Shown: in pieces, positions 1 through 7,260 of the stretch
How positions within the stretch are numbered: the first letter of the stretch is position 1
Layout of the letters: the number at the start of each line of letters is the position of its first letter
Origin: an uncultured Eubacterium sp.
GTDB taxonomy: Bacteria > Bacillota > Clostridia > Lachnospirales > Lachnospiraceae
Length of the DNA stretch: 27,311 bases
Reading direction: 5' to 3'
Assembly: GCA_910586445.1 (NCBI GenBank)
Contig: CAJUHV010000038.1
Coordinates: 9,807-37,117 of the forward strand
The notes under the pieces: model-generated
The model's input: only the letters and a program-made list of their open reading frames with translations
Told to the model about the DNA's origin: nothing
Databases searched by the model: none
Translations under genes and position numbers: made by a program

Positions 1-55
1 ATTATCCTGCTTTATTTCTGCCAACTCAGCTCCCTTATATTATCCTGCTTTATTT
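1..55. repeat. Short direct repeat at the GH105 gene end
   Basis: The 17-base string ATTATCCTGCTTTATTT occurs at 1-17 and again at 39-55, a 38-bp offset. The second copy covers the stop codon of the GH105 gene (50-52). It looks like a small tandem duplication of the 3' end of that gene. Nothing else is recognised in 1-49. Confidence 0.6.
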
Positions 56-1177
56 TTCCAGCCGCAGCATCTCCGTATAGGCCAGAAGAAACGGCCCGAC
101 GCCTTTTGCATCATCGCTGACAACCGGCTCTGACATATAATAGTCAAATGTGCCCGGCCGCTTCTGACTGCCGCCCAGACCTGCCACCAGGCAGATCCCG
201 CCCAGATGAAGGCTGCCCTGCTCATCTGCAGTCAGGTATCTGTCACATATGCCGTGAAACGCTTTCCTGCCGTACTCGCGGTAAAGCTCTGGCAGAAATC
301 CCAGCCGGACACCTTTTAACAGCGCATATGCCATAATAGAGCTGCCGCTTGTCTCCAGATAGTTTTTCTCCATGCCGCCTACATTTACGACCTGATACCA
401 CATGCCGCTTTCATCCTGATAGCGGAGCATGGCCTCCATCAGCTCAGCAAATGTCCGCTTCATATTTTCATACGGCTCTCCGCAGGCAGCATCCGCCTTG
501 TCAAGCGTATCCAAAAGCGCCATCGAAAACCAGCCCAGCGCACGCAGCCAGAAATTCCGGCTGAGCCCTGTCACTTTATCACACCAGAACATCTCTCTGG
601 ATGCATCGTAGGCATGATAATACAGTCCTGTCTTTGGATCGCGCATATTTTTTACGACCGTATCAAACTGCCGGAAGATATCGTCATAATTTTTCTTATT
701 GTTAAAGCGTGTCTCATATTCCATATAAAACGGCTGGCACATATACAGCCCGTCCAGCCATATCTGGTTTGGATATATGTTTTTATGCCAGAAGCTGCCT
801 TCCGCTGTCCGCGGCATCTGTTTGATCTGACTGTATACCAGATCAACCGCCCTGCGGTATTTTTCCCTGCCTGTCAGGTCATACAATTCAAAAAGTGTCT
901 TGCCTGCATTTATATTGTCAATATTCAGCTCATTTACATCATAGCCGTCTATCGAGCCGTCCTCGTTTACCCTGCAGTCTATAAATGCCTCCGCAAACTG
1001 AAAATATTTTTCATCACTTGTAATGGCATACATTTCCAAAACAGCCTTGATCATACACCCGTCTACATAGTTCCAGGTAGATTTTAACCCCTGCATAATC
1101 TTTTCCATATTCCAGGCCGGACAGTCCGGCGTACTTTTTTCCATCAGTTCATCGATATATTTTTCAATCCTGTCCAT
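50..1177 (-). CDS. GH105 unsaturated galacturonyl/rhamnogalacturonyl hydrolase (YteR/YesR type)
   Basis: This 375-aa protein has the usual GH105 length. The family removes the 4,5-unsaturated galacturonate left at the non-reducing end of pectin or rhamnogalacturonan fragments by lyases, by hydrating the double bond. The (alpha/alpha)6-barrel signature is visible: WLDGLYM contains Asp142 and LYYHAYD contains His188, one residue off the catalytic Asp143 and hydrated-sugar-binding His189 positions of Bacillus YteR. QPFYMEYET follows the Asp. There is no signal peptide, so it acts in the cytoplasm on imported oligosaccharides. The ATG at 1177 is preceded by GGAGGG. It is the last gene of the minus-strand pectin operon, just after the YesL-like gene. 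Its product, unsaturated galacturonate, would feed KduI and the SDR encoded in this window. The family is confident; exact chain preference (RG-I versus homogalacturonan) is not determinable. Confidence 0.93.
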   Translation of the reverse strand: MDRIEKYIDELMEKSTPDCPAWNMEKIMQGLKSTWNYVDGCMIKAVLEMYAITSDEKYFQFAEAFIDCRVNEDGSIDGYDVNELNIDNINAGKTLFELYDLTGREKYRRAVDLVYSQIKQMPRTAEGSFWHKNIYPNQIWLDGLYMCQPFYMEYETRFNNKKNYDDIFRQFDTVVKNMRDPKTGLYYHAYDASREMFWCDKVTGLSRNFWLRALGWFSMALLDTLDKADAACGEPYENMKRTFAELMEAMLRYQDESGMWYQVVNVGGMEKNYLETSGSSIMAYALLKGVRLGFLPELYREYGRKAFHGICDRYLTADEQGSLHLGGICLVAGLGGSQKRPGTFDYYMSEPVVSDDAKGVGPFLLAYTEMLRLEK

Positions 1178-1201
1178 AAATCCCTCCGAACAAACTATTT
1201 T

Positions 1202-1834
1202 TTATCTTGGCCGCTGCTCCTCTTTCGGCACATACCGCTCGAAAACCCGTATATAGTATGCCGAACAAAAATACGCCAACGCGCCGATACCAAATATAAT
1301 CGTAATATAATTTACCAGTGCCACTGTTGTATTTGCCCATATGGTAAGCACTACAAGTATCAGCAGCTGAAATGTGTCCTTAAAATTGCGCAGCGCTACA
1401 AAAAACGAATAGCGGATTGTATCCTTGACAGTATTCACAAACTTGCTCTGCACGGCAAATACATAAAGCAGTGTCAGAGCATATGGAACAGCCAGAATGC
1501 ATGCCCCTATTTTCATCATCCTGCCATAGCCTGTCCCAGACTGGTTTCCAAGCACCATATCCGCCCCAAGAATAACACCCGCAAGCAGAAAAAGCAGAAA
1601 CAATACTGTAGACTGCTTAAAGTTTTCTTTGAAAGAGGTGAAAAAATTGCTCCAGATATAGCCTTCCCTGCGATGCAGCTTCATACAGGCATAGATCAGC
1701 GCTGTCGTAGAGGCACCCATAGTAAAAACCGGAAGGGAGCAGATCAGCCACATAAAATTCAGCATGGCTATTTTTCCCACCGTATAGATTGCCTGAAATA
1801 CAGGATTTTCCACATCAAACAAGTATTTTAACAT
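1202..1834 (-). CDS. YesL-like DUF624 membrane protein
   Basis: This 210-aa protein is hydrophobic with about five predicted membrane segments (roughly residues 25-45, 75-92, 108-128, 150-170 and 172-192). The N-terminal YLFDVENPVFQAIYTVGKI and the following LPVFTMGASTTAL are typical of the YesL/DUF624 family. That family sits next to carbohydrate ABC transporters and pectin genes in Firmicutes (yesL in the Bacillus subtilis rhamnogalacturonan cluster) but has no proven biochemical role. A membrane-located accessory function for the importer is an inference from context. The start is preceded by AAAGGGTGG, 22 bases after the isomerase gene, so co-transcription is likely. Confidence 0.85.
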   Translation of the reverse strand: MLKYLFDVENPVFQAIYTVGKIAMLNFMWLICSLPVFTMGASTTALIYACMKLHRREGYIWSNFFTSFKENFKQSTVLFLLFLLAGVILGADMVLGNQSGTGYGRMMKIGACILAVPYALTLLYVFAVQSKFVNTVKDTIRYSFFVALRNFKDTFQLLILVVLTIWANTTVALVNYITIIFGIGALAYFCSAYYIRVFERYVPKEEQRPR

Positions 1835-1856
1835 TTTTCCACCCTTTCCTTATCTG

Positions 1857-2699
1857 TCAGGCCCGATCATAGAGCTGCTGTATATATTCTCTGGCCGCAG
1901 CTGCGTTCTTCGGCACCGTATTTTCCAATGTAACATGTATGTAAGGCTTCTCTGCCTTTATAAACCGGATGATCTCACGGTAGTCCATCTCTCCCGTGCC
2001 TGCCGCTGACGATACCAGCTCGTCGCCGATCACTTGAAAGTCCTTAATATGTACGACGGCAATATCCCTGCCGAGCAGGCCGAGCGCCTCGTGTATAATC
2101 CGCTCCCTGTCCTGATAATTGCTGATATCCAGTAAATTGACCGGATCAAAAATAATCTGCAGGTTTGGGGAGCCGACGGCCTCCAGCACCTGCCTGGCAC
2201 GCTGCGGACTGTATACGATATGCTTAAATACCGGCTCGATTGCAAAGATCACACCCATTTTCTCTGCATATTCTACAACCGGCTTTAAATTGTCAATAAA
2301 TATCCCAAGCGCCTCGTCACTGTGGTTGCGCTCTTCGTACTGGTACGCTTCATTTACTGCACCTGTCTCTGTTCCTACAACACCTGCACCAAGCAGGGAT
2401 GCAAAACGGATATTTGCCAGATAACGCGCCTTATTTTTTGCGAGGCTTTTCTCATTAGGATCTGCCAGATTCAAATAACAGCCAAGCACTGCTATGTCGA
2501 TCTGTGCCTTTTGAAACATACGCCTTAAATAACACGCAAATCCCGGCGTCAGTGCACTGTCCGCCGCTGAATATTCGGATATTACTTTTGAAAGCGCCAG
2601 ATGCCCGCAGGCAAACCCCTGCTTTGCCGCTGTCTCAAGCCGCTGCTCCAGCGGCGCTTTCTTTAAATCATGCAAACGAATTCCCAACTGCATAAACAT
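1857..2699 (-). CDS. Sugar phosphate isomerase/epimerase-like TIM-barrel protein
   Basis: This 280-aa protein belongs to the xylose isomerase-like / AP-endonuclease-2 superfamily. The expected metal ligands are in place: Glu155 in FAIEPV, Asp185 in IIFDPVN, His217 in VVHIKD and Glu259 in VTLENT. Members with known activity isomerise or epimerise keto sugars with a divalent metal; D-tagatose/D-psicose 3-epimerase and hydroxypyruvate isomerase are examples. No canonical step of galacturonate catabolism needs it, because UxaC and KduI are encoded separately. It may handle a side-chain sugar or a uronate isomer. The start has AAAGGGGAA upstream, and the gene lies 12 bases after the GH28 gene in the same operon. 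Superfamily is confident; substrate is unknown. Confidence 0.8.
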   Translation of the reverse strand: MFMQLGIRLHDLKKAPLEQRLETAAKQGFACGHLALSKVISEYSAADSALTPGFACYLRRMFQKAQIDIAVLGCYLNLADPNEKSLAKNKARYLANIRFASLLGAGVVGTETGAVNEAYQYEERNHSDEALGIFIDNLKPVVEYAEKMGVIFAIEPVFKHIVYSPQRARQVLEAVGSPNLQIIFDPVNLLDISNYQDRERIIHEALGLLGRDIAVVHIKDFQVIGDELVSSAAGTGEMDYREIIRFIKAEKPYIHVTLENTVPKNAAAAREYIQQLYDRA

Positions 2700-2711
2700 T
2701 CCCCTTTCCGG

Positions 2712-4295
2712 CTAACCCTGCTCTCCCGTCATGCTGCTTTCTACCTGCTCTACCCCGTCCAGCTCAAGCTCTCTGCCGTCGCAGCCTTGTATTGCTACAT
2801 GATCCAAAACCAGTGTTTTAATATTGGAAGCATAAATGCCTCTTTTGGCACACGCACCTACTCCGCCAGACATAATCGGCACGTCAGCCCTTGCCTGCGG
2901 GGCAAAGCTGATCTCACAGTTTCGCATTTCGATCTTTTCGATTTTACTTTCCGGCAGTCCGGCAAAATAAGCCGCTGCCACATGGCAGTTTGACGCTTTT
3001 ATATTTTCAAATAAAAAACACTTCATGGACGGTGTCGCCTCGTCCACAGGATACGGCTCCTTTGACTGAACATATTCCGAATGCCCGTCTGGGTCGCAGA
3101 AATAAAAAGCGTTTGCCGTAAACGGCGTCATGACATGATCCATTAAAATATCCCGGAAAACAATCTGATCTAATACAGAATCTCTGCCGCGCCCGCGCCT
3201 TGTCTTTATCCTAAGCCCGCGGTCTGTATGGGAAAAGCGGCATTTTTCCACTACCATATTGCGCACGCCCGCGCCGATCTCACTTCCTACGGTGACAGCT
3301 CCATGCCCGTTTTCCATCAGGCACTGGCTCACATGTATATTTTCTGACGGCGTCTTATATTTTCTGCCCATATAGATTTTTCCTGACTTTACTGCAATGC
3401 AGTCATCCCCCAGCGAAAAATGCACGCCCAGTATCTCTACATTGCAGCAGGACTCCGGGTCGAGCCCGTCCGTATTCGGCGACTGCTGCGGATTTTGTAT
3501 GCCAAGCCCGCAGAACAGCAGATCTTTGCTGAAATACGGATGAATCACCCAGGACGGGCTGGAGCGAAACGCAACGCCCTGTACCTTGATCCTTTCACAG
3601 CGGTTTAAAAACAGCATACGCGGGCGGAAAGCCCCGTTCATCACTTTTTCATTATACCACCAGTTTTCATGGCTGGCACACCCATCGACCAGTCCCTCCC
3701 CGTAGATCACTACGTCAGAGACGCCGATCCCGGTCAGAATGCCTGCAAACATCGGCAGCGGGTTGCCTTCCCACGTGCCCAGATTATATTCATCCTGTTC
3801 GTCATAGCTTTCGATCATGCCCGGAAATTTTGCAAAACGGCTCCGGTCTGTCTCTGCCAGCAGCCGTGCGCCTTTTGCAAGCTCCAGATAAATCCCGCTT
3901 TTTAAAAATATACTCGTGATTTTATATGTCCCCTCAGGTATGAGCACCCGGCTCTTTGGAGGACACGCCATAACTGCTGCCTGTATAAAGCTAGTATCAT
4001 CTGATTCTCCGTCCCCTATGGCCCCCAGCTCTTTGACATCTAACGTAATAAATTCCTGTTCTGTCCGAAAACGCAGGCTGCCTGCCTCGTTTCCCTGCTG
4101 ATCGACGGCTTCTGCAAGGTATTCGGTATCTGGCTTTAAATGATAAAGGCTGGTGATTACTGTATGGGCAGGCTGCGTATGCCATTCTTTTCCATTTAGA
4201 TACAGGCAGTATTTTTGTGCAGTATAATAGATTCCGCCGTCGTCCAGCTCAAGCGACACGCTGCGTGCCGTCTTCATAATTAATCGTATATTCAT
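2712..4295 (-). CDS. Intracellular GH28 polygalacturonase / rhamnogalacturonan hydrolase family
   Basis: This 527-aa protein has an N-terminal segment of about 80 residues that looks like a fibronectin III-type strand domain (LKPDTEY motif), then the pectin lyase-fold beta-helix starting near VKELGAIGDGESDDT. The four GH28 signatures are all present: NTD at 274-276, the Asp pair at 297-298 (GDD), GHG at 330-332 and RIK at 362-364. It should therefore be an active inverting hydrolase of alpha-1,4-galacturonosyl or rhamnogalacturonan linkages. No signal peptide is seen, so it likely trims oligosaccharides after uptake, working with the GH105 enzyme. The ATG at 4295 has AAGGAG upstream. An inverted-repeat element (4375-4472) separates it from the upstream permease gene, so its expression may be attenuated relative to the transporter. 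Confidence 0.92.
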   Translation of the reverse strand: MNIRLIMKTARSVSLELDDGGIYYTAQKYCLYLNGKEWHTQPAHTVITSLYHLKPDTEYLAEAVDQQGNEAGSLRFRTEQEFITLDVKELGAIGDGESDDTSFIQAAVMACPPKSRVLIPEGTYKITSIFLKSGIYLELAKGARLLAETDRSRFAKFPGMIESYDEQDEYNLGTWEGNPLPMFAGILTGIGVSDVVIYGEGLVDGCASHENWWYNEKVMNGAFRPRMLFLNRCERIKVQGVAFRSSPSWVIHPYFSKDLLFCGLGIQNPQQSPNTDGLDPESCCNVEILGVHFSLGDDCIAVKSGKIYMGRKYKTPSENIHVSQCLMENGHGAVTVGSEIGAGVRNMVVEKCRFSHTDRGLRIKTRRGRGRDSVLDQIVFRDILMDHVMTPFTANAFYFCDPDGHSEYVQSKEPYPVDEATPSMKCFLFENIKASNCHVAAAYFAGLPESKIEKIEMRNCEISFAPQARADVPIMSGGVGACAKRGIYASNIKTLVLDHVAIQGCDGRELELDGVEQVESSMTGEQG

Positions 4296-4374
4296 TTTGT
4301 CTCCTTATCCGCTGCGGTATATATGTCCGCCGGACTGCTGCTTTCCGTTCAAAAAGCAGGTATATTTAACGGAT

Positions 4375-4472
4375 GGAGCTGTCGCATTAAGAAAAATAAC
4401 ACAAGATATAGTTGGTATAAATCGTTCTTCTATACTATATCTTGTATATGTTTTGCTTAGTGCGACAGCCCC
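4375..4472. repeat. MITE-like inverted-repeat element (type B)
   Basis: The ends GGAGCTGTCGCATTAAG (4375-4391) and CTTAGTGCGACAGCCCC (4456-4472) are inverted repeats with two mismatches. An inner pair, ACAAGATATAG and CTATATCTTGT, continues the symmetry, so about 98 bp can fold into one long hairpin. It has no coding capacity. It lies between the permease and GH28 genes of the minus-strand operon, where the RNA hairpin could act as a partial terminator or stabiliser. Its end resembles transposon termini, but no transposase is visible. Confidence 0.75.
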
Positions 4473-4513
4473 TGATAACTGCATAATATATGTACAATAT
4501 CTACATAATATCT

Positions 4514-5377
4514 TTAACCCTTAACACCGCCGGCTGAGATACCTTCTACGAACTGATCCTGTGCCAGGAAAAATACGATCAGGGAAGGGATCATGGAAAT
4601 CAGCGACATTGCCAGAATACGGTTCCAGCTTGTCCCTGCATCTGCATCCATGGACATCTTTACAAAGAGCGCCATCGGATATTTTGCCGGTGAATTTACA
4701 TATAGCAGCGGGCCCATAAAGTCATTGGACGACCACATAAACTGAAATAGTGCTACGGATGTGATCGAAGGCATCAGCATCGGCACAATTACCTTTACTA
4801 ACGTCTGGAGTGCGGTGCACCCGTCTATTTTGGCTGCTTCATCCAGATCTCTCGGGACTCCGCGCAGGAACTGTGTCATCTGAAATACAAACGTCGTATC
4901 GATTGCACACAGTGTAGGTACGATAATCGGCAGGTACCAGCTGGAGCCGACCCAGTTTAACTTGGAAAACAGCAGGTACTGAGGCACATTCAATACTACC
5001 TGTGGCAGAAACAGTGTTGCCATCAATACGGAAAAAAGAAAAGCCCTTCCCTTAAACTCAAAACGCCCAAATCCGTAGGCAGTCAGTGTTACGGATATAA
5101 CCGTAAATACTACCTTTGGAATAACGTAGGAAAATGTATTAATCATCGCCCGCAGTATATTAATGTCACCGCCATAATTAGTCATGGCAGCCTGATAGCC
5201 TTCCAATGTCGGATTGGAGGTAAATAAGCCGATTCCTGAAAAAATATCGGCATTGGACTTAAATGTAGCGCCGATCATCCAAAGCAGAGGATAGATCATA
5301 ATAAGGCCAACCAGAACCAGTACAAAATACCTTAAAAACGTATTTAAATTGTGTTTAAATTTACTTTCTGCTTGCAT
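4514..5377 (-). CDS. Carbohydrate ABC transporter permease (MalG/YesQ type)
   Basis: This 287-aa inner-membrane permease has about six transmembrane segments. The cytoplasmic EAA loop reads EAAKIDGCTALQTLVKVIVP, the contact site for the ATPase. The C-terminal FVEGISAGGVKG is typical of MalG-like permeases of the CUT1 family. It pairs with the MalF-like permease immediately upstream (16 bases between them) and the lipoprotein further upstream to import an oligosaccharide, presumably an oligogalacturonide. The start is preceded by GGGAGGT. No ATP-binding subunit is encoded in the window, so a shared MsmX/UgpC-type ATPase elsewhere is expected. Confidence 0.93.
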   Translation of the reverse strand: MQAESKFKHNLNTFLRYFVLVLVGLIMIYPLLWMIGATFKSNADIFSGIGLFTSNPTLEGYQAAMTNYGGDINILRAMINTFSYVIPKVVFTVISVTLTAYGFGRFEFKGRAFLFSVLMATLFLPQVVLNVPQYLLFSKLNWVGSSWYLPIIVPTLCAIDTTFVFQMTQFLRGVPRDLDEAAKIDGCTALQTLVKVIVPMLMPSITSVALFQFMWSSNDFMGPLLYVNSPAKYPMALFVKMSMDADAGTSWNRILAMSLISMIPSLIVFFLAQDQFVEGISAGGVKG

Positions 5378-5393
5378 ATTTCACTACCTCCCA

Positions 5394-6290
5394 TCATTCG
5401 TCGCCATAGAATACCCAGAATTTCTGGCTGATAAAAGCGATTGAGGTAAAGATCACCAGTATGATGAATAATACCCACGCCATTGCACTTGCCATGCCCA
5501 TCTCATAATCCTTAAAGGCACTGTTGTAGATCAACAGTGATACGAGCGTCGTAGATCCTCTCGGTCCGCCCGATGTAATGATAAACGGCCCGTTAAATTC
5601 CTGGAATGCCTGTGCCAGCTGAGTGATCAGGTTGTAGAATATAACCGGAGTTATAATCGGAACCGTAATCGTAAAGAACTGACGCCACTTTCCTGCTCCA
5701 TCAATGGAGGCTGCTTCATACAGGTCCTGCGGTACGCCTTTTAATGCCGCAAGGAAGAGTACCATCGCCGAACCAAACTGCCATACACGCAGCAGGCAGA
5801 TTACAAACAATGCATAATTCGGATCGCCCAGCCAGCTAGGCCCGTCAATACCGAAAAAGCCCAAAAATGTATTGATCAGGCCGTCATCACGGAAGACAGC
5901 CTTCCACAATACGGCGATCGCTACAGAACCGCCCAGAATAGACGGCACATAATATGCAGTACGGAACAGATTCACGCCTTTGATCTTGAAGTTTAATATG
6001 TATGCAATAAATAATGCAAATGCCAGCTTTAATGGAACCGTCATAAACGCATATTTAAAAGTGACACCCAGAGCTTTTGTAATCTTCGGCGTTGTGAACA
6101 CATCGATATAATTCTGCAGTGTTCCTACTACACTCATCCCTCCAAACAGATTGTAATCTGTAAAGCTGTAATACAAAGATGAAATCATCGGATAAAACTT
6201 AAATACTAAAAATCCAATCAGCCACGGCAGAATAAAGAAAAATCCGATATTCTGCTTACAGACATCTACAATAGACTTTTTCTGCTTCAT
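5394..6290 (-). CDS. Carbohydrate ABC transporter permease (MalF/YesP type)
   Basis: I take the ATG at 6290 as the start because it is preceded by AGAGGAGGT and the protein then begins MKQKKSIVDV, followed directly by the first membrane helix (GFFFILPWLIGFLVFKFYP). Longer upstream reading would overlap the previous gene in another frame. The resulting 298 aa is normal for the family. About six membrane segments are present, and the EAA loop EAASIDGAGKWRQFFTITVP marks the ATPase contact. It is the MalF-like partner of the next permease and is part of the CUT1 importer of this pectin operon. Confidence 0.92.
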   Translation of the reverse strand: MKQKKSIVDVCKQNIGFFFILPWLIGFLVFKFYPMISSLYYSFTDYNLFGGMSVVGTLQNYIDVFTTPKITKALGVTFKYAFMTVPLKLAFALFIAYILNFKIKGVNLFRTAYYVPSILGGSVAIAVLWKAVFRDDGLINTFLGFFGIDGPSWLGDPNYALFVICLLRVWQFGSAMVLFLAALKGVPQDLYEAASIDGAGKWRQFFTITVPIITPVIFYNLITQLAQAFQEFNGPFIITSGGPRGSTTLVSLLIYNSAFKDYEMGMASAMAWVLFIILVIFTSIAFISQKFWVFYGDE

Positions 6291-6319
6291 TTTTATACCT
6301 CCTCTTTCCCGTGGTATTT

Positions 6320-7165
6320 CTACGCGGACACATGCCCGCCCCCAAATCGCAAAAACTGTGCGTACGCCATCATCAAAAGCCCCACAGTCTTTTTCCGTTT
6401 TACGAAATCCAAAGCATTCATCCGTTCCCCGATCAGACTGAGTCCTGCCTGCGCATATTTTTCCAAATTTAGATTTTTCTGGCTGCATGCTTTTAAAACA
6501 GCTGTCCCGAGCAGAATGCCCAGATCATGATCTTCGTCTTTTGGCAGGCTGTCACTGTCCTTGATCAGCCGTCTGACATTTTTCTTTAAAATTTCTTCAA
6601 GAAATCTATAATGCTCGTAAATCTCCATACTCATGCAGCCGATCACATCCGCCAGCGCCATAAGATACCAGCCGGCCCCTTCGCCGGCTGCCATACAGCG
6701 TCCTGCCACAGACAGCAGCTCTACGATTGTTTTGTACTCGGCCTTATTGTGGTATTTTGTCTCATATTCCATATAAAACGGCTGTGTCAGATATAAAAGC
6801 ATACTGTCTTCCCCGGAATACTTCTGCAAAAGCCCCCTGGTTTGTTCCCTGACTGACACAATTTCCCAATCGGCTGCCTTTTTGTACTTTTCATTTCCAG
6901 AATATGCGTACATCCATAATAATTCACGCCCCATCCCGGTACACTGCATTTTACGATCCTCCGGCTTTTGGCGCAGCACAAAAATGCTTCCGTCCCCGCA
7001 GACGATCTGTTCCATTTTGTGCATAAAAAAGTCCAGATACACACTGCTGCCGGAGGCTTCATACATCTGTCGGCTCCCTGCCAGCAAGCAAACGGCCTGC
7101 GCATCAGACTCCGAAGTTATATCTTCTTTTAAAGTTTTTTCCAATAATGATTCTATATTTTTCAT
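6320..7165 (-). CDS. Degenerate GH105-like protein, probable pseudoenzyme
   Basis: From the ATG at 7165 (AAAGG upstream) it encodes 281 aa, about 95 residues shorter than the GH105 enzyme at 50-1177. Homology is clear in YLTQPFYMEYETKYHNKAEY, which parallels YMCQPFYMEYETRFNNKKNY of the intact enzyme. In that alignment the position of the catalytic Asp142 is Met, and the segment carrying the His188 motif (YHAYD) is missing. The N-terminal region also lacks the usual WNYVDGCM substrate-site segment. It should therefore not hydrate unsaturated uronate. The frame is open with a normal ribosome site between the solute-binding protein and permease genes, so it may be a retained non-catalytic sugar-binding protein rather than debris. 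An upstream in-frame ATG at 7180 is a less likely start. Confidence 0.75.
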   Translation of the reverse strand: MKNIESLLEKTLKEDITSESDAQAVCLLAGSRQMYEASGSSVYLDFFMHKMEQIVCGDGSIFVLRQKPEDRKMQCTGMGRELLWMYAYSGNEKYKKAADWEIVSVREQTRGLLQKYSGEDSMLLYLTQPFYMEYETKYHNKAEYKTIVELLSVAGRCMAAGEGAGWYLMALADVIGCMSMEIYEHYRFLEEILKKNVRRLIKDSDSLPKDEDHDLGILLGTAVLKACSQKNLNLEKYAQAGLSLIGERMNALDFVKRKKTVGLLMMAYAQFLRFGGGHVSA

Positions 7166-7181
7166 AAAACGCCTTTTCATA

Positions 7182-7238
7182 AGGCTGCCGCATTTTCTGC
7201 TTTCCCAAGGCACCATATAGCATGCGATGCAGCAGCCT
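7182..7238. repeat. Short inverted repeat between lipoprotein and GH105-like genes
   Basis: AGGCTGCCGCA (7182-7192) and TGCAGCAGCCT (7228-7238) are inverted with one mismatch. The arm resembles the GGCTGTCGCA core of the 4375-4472 element, so this may be a reduced relative. It could form a weak hairpin in the operon mRNA. No U-tract follows. Confidence 0.4.
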
Positions 7239-7260
7239 AAGGTGATACGATTTGTTAATT

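Noticed and set aside
614..1087. A 157-codon open frame on the plus strand
   Set aside because: It is antisense to the intact GH105 gene, has no ribosome binding site and a hydrophobic composition typical of reverse-strand shadows.
6291..6488. An N-terminal extension of the MalF-like permease
   Set aside because: It overlaps the GH105-like gene in another frame, is not permease-like in sequence, and the ATG at 6290 has a strong ribosome site.
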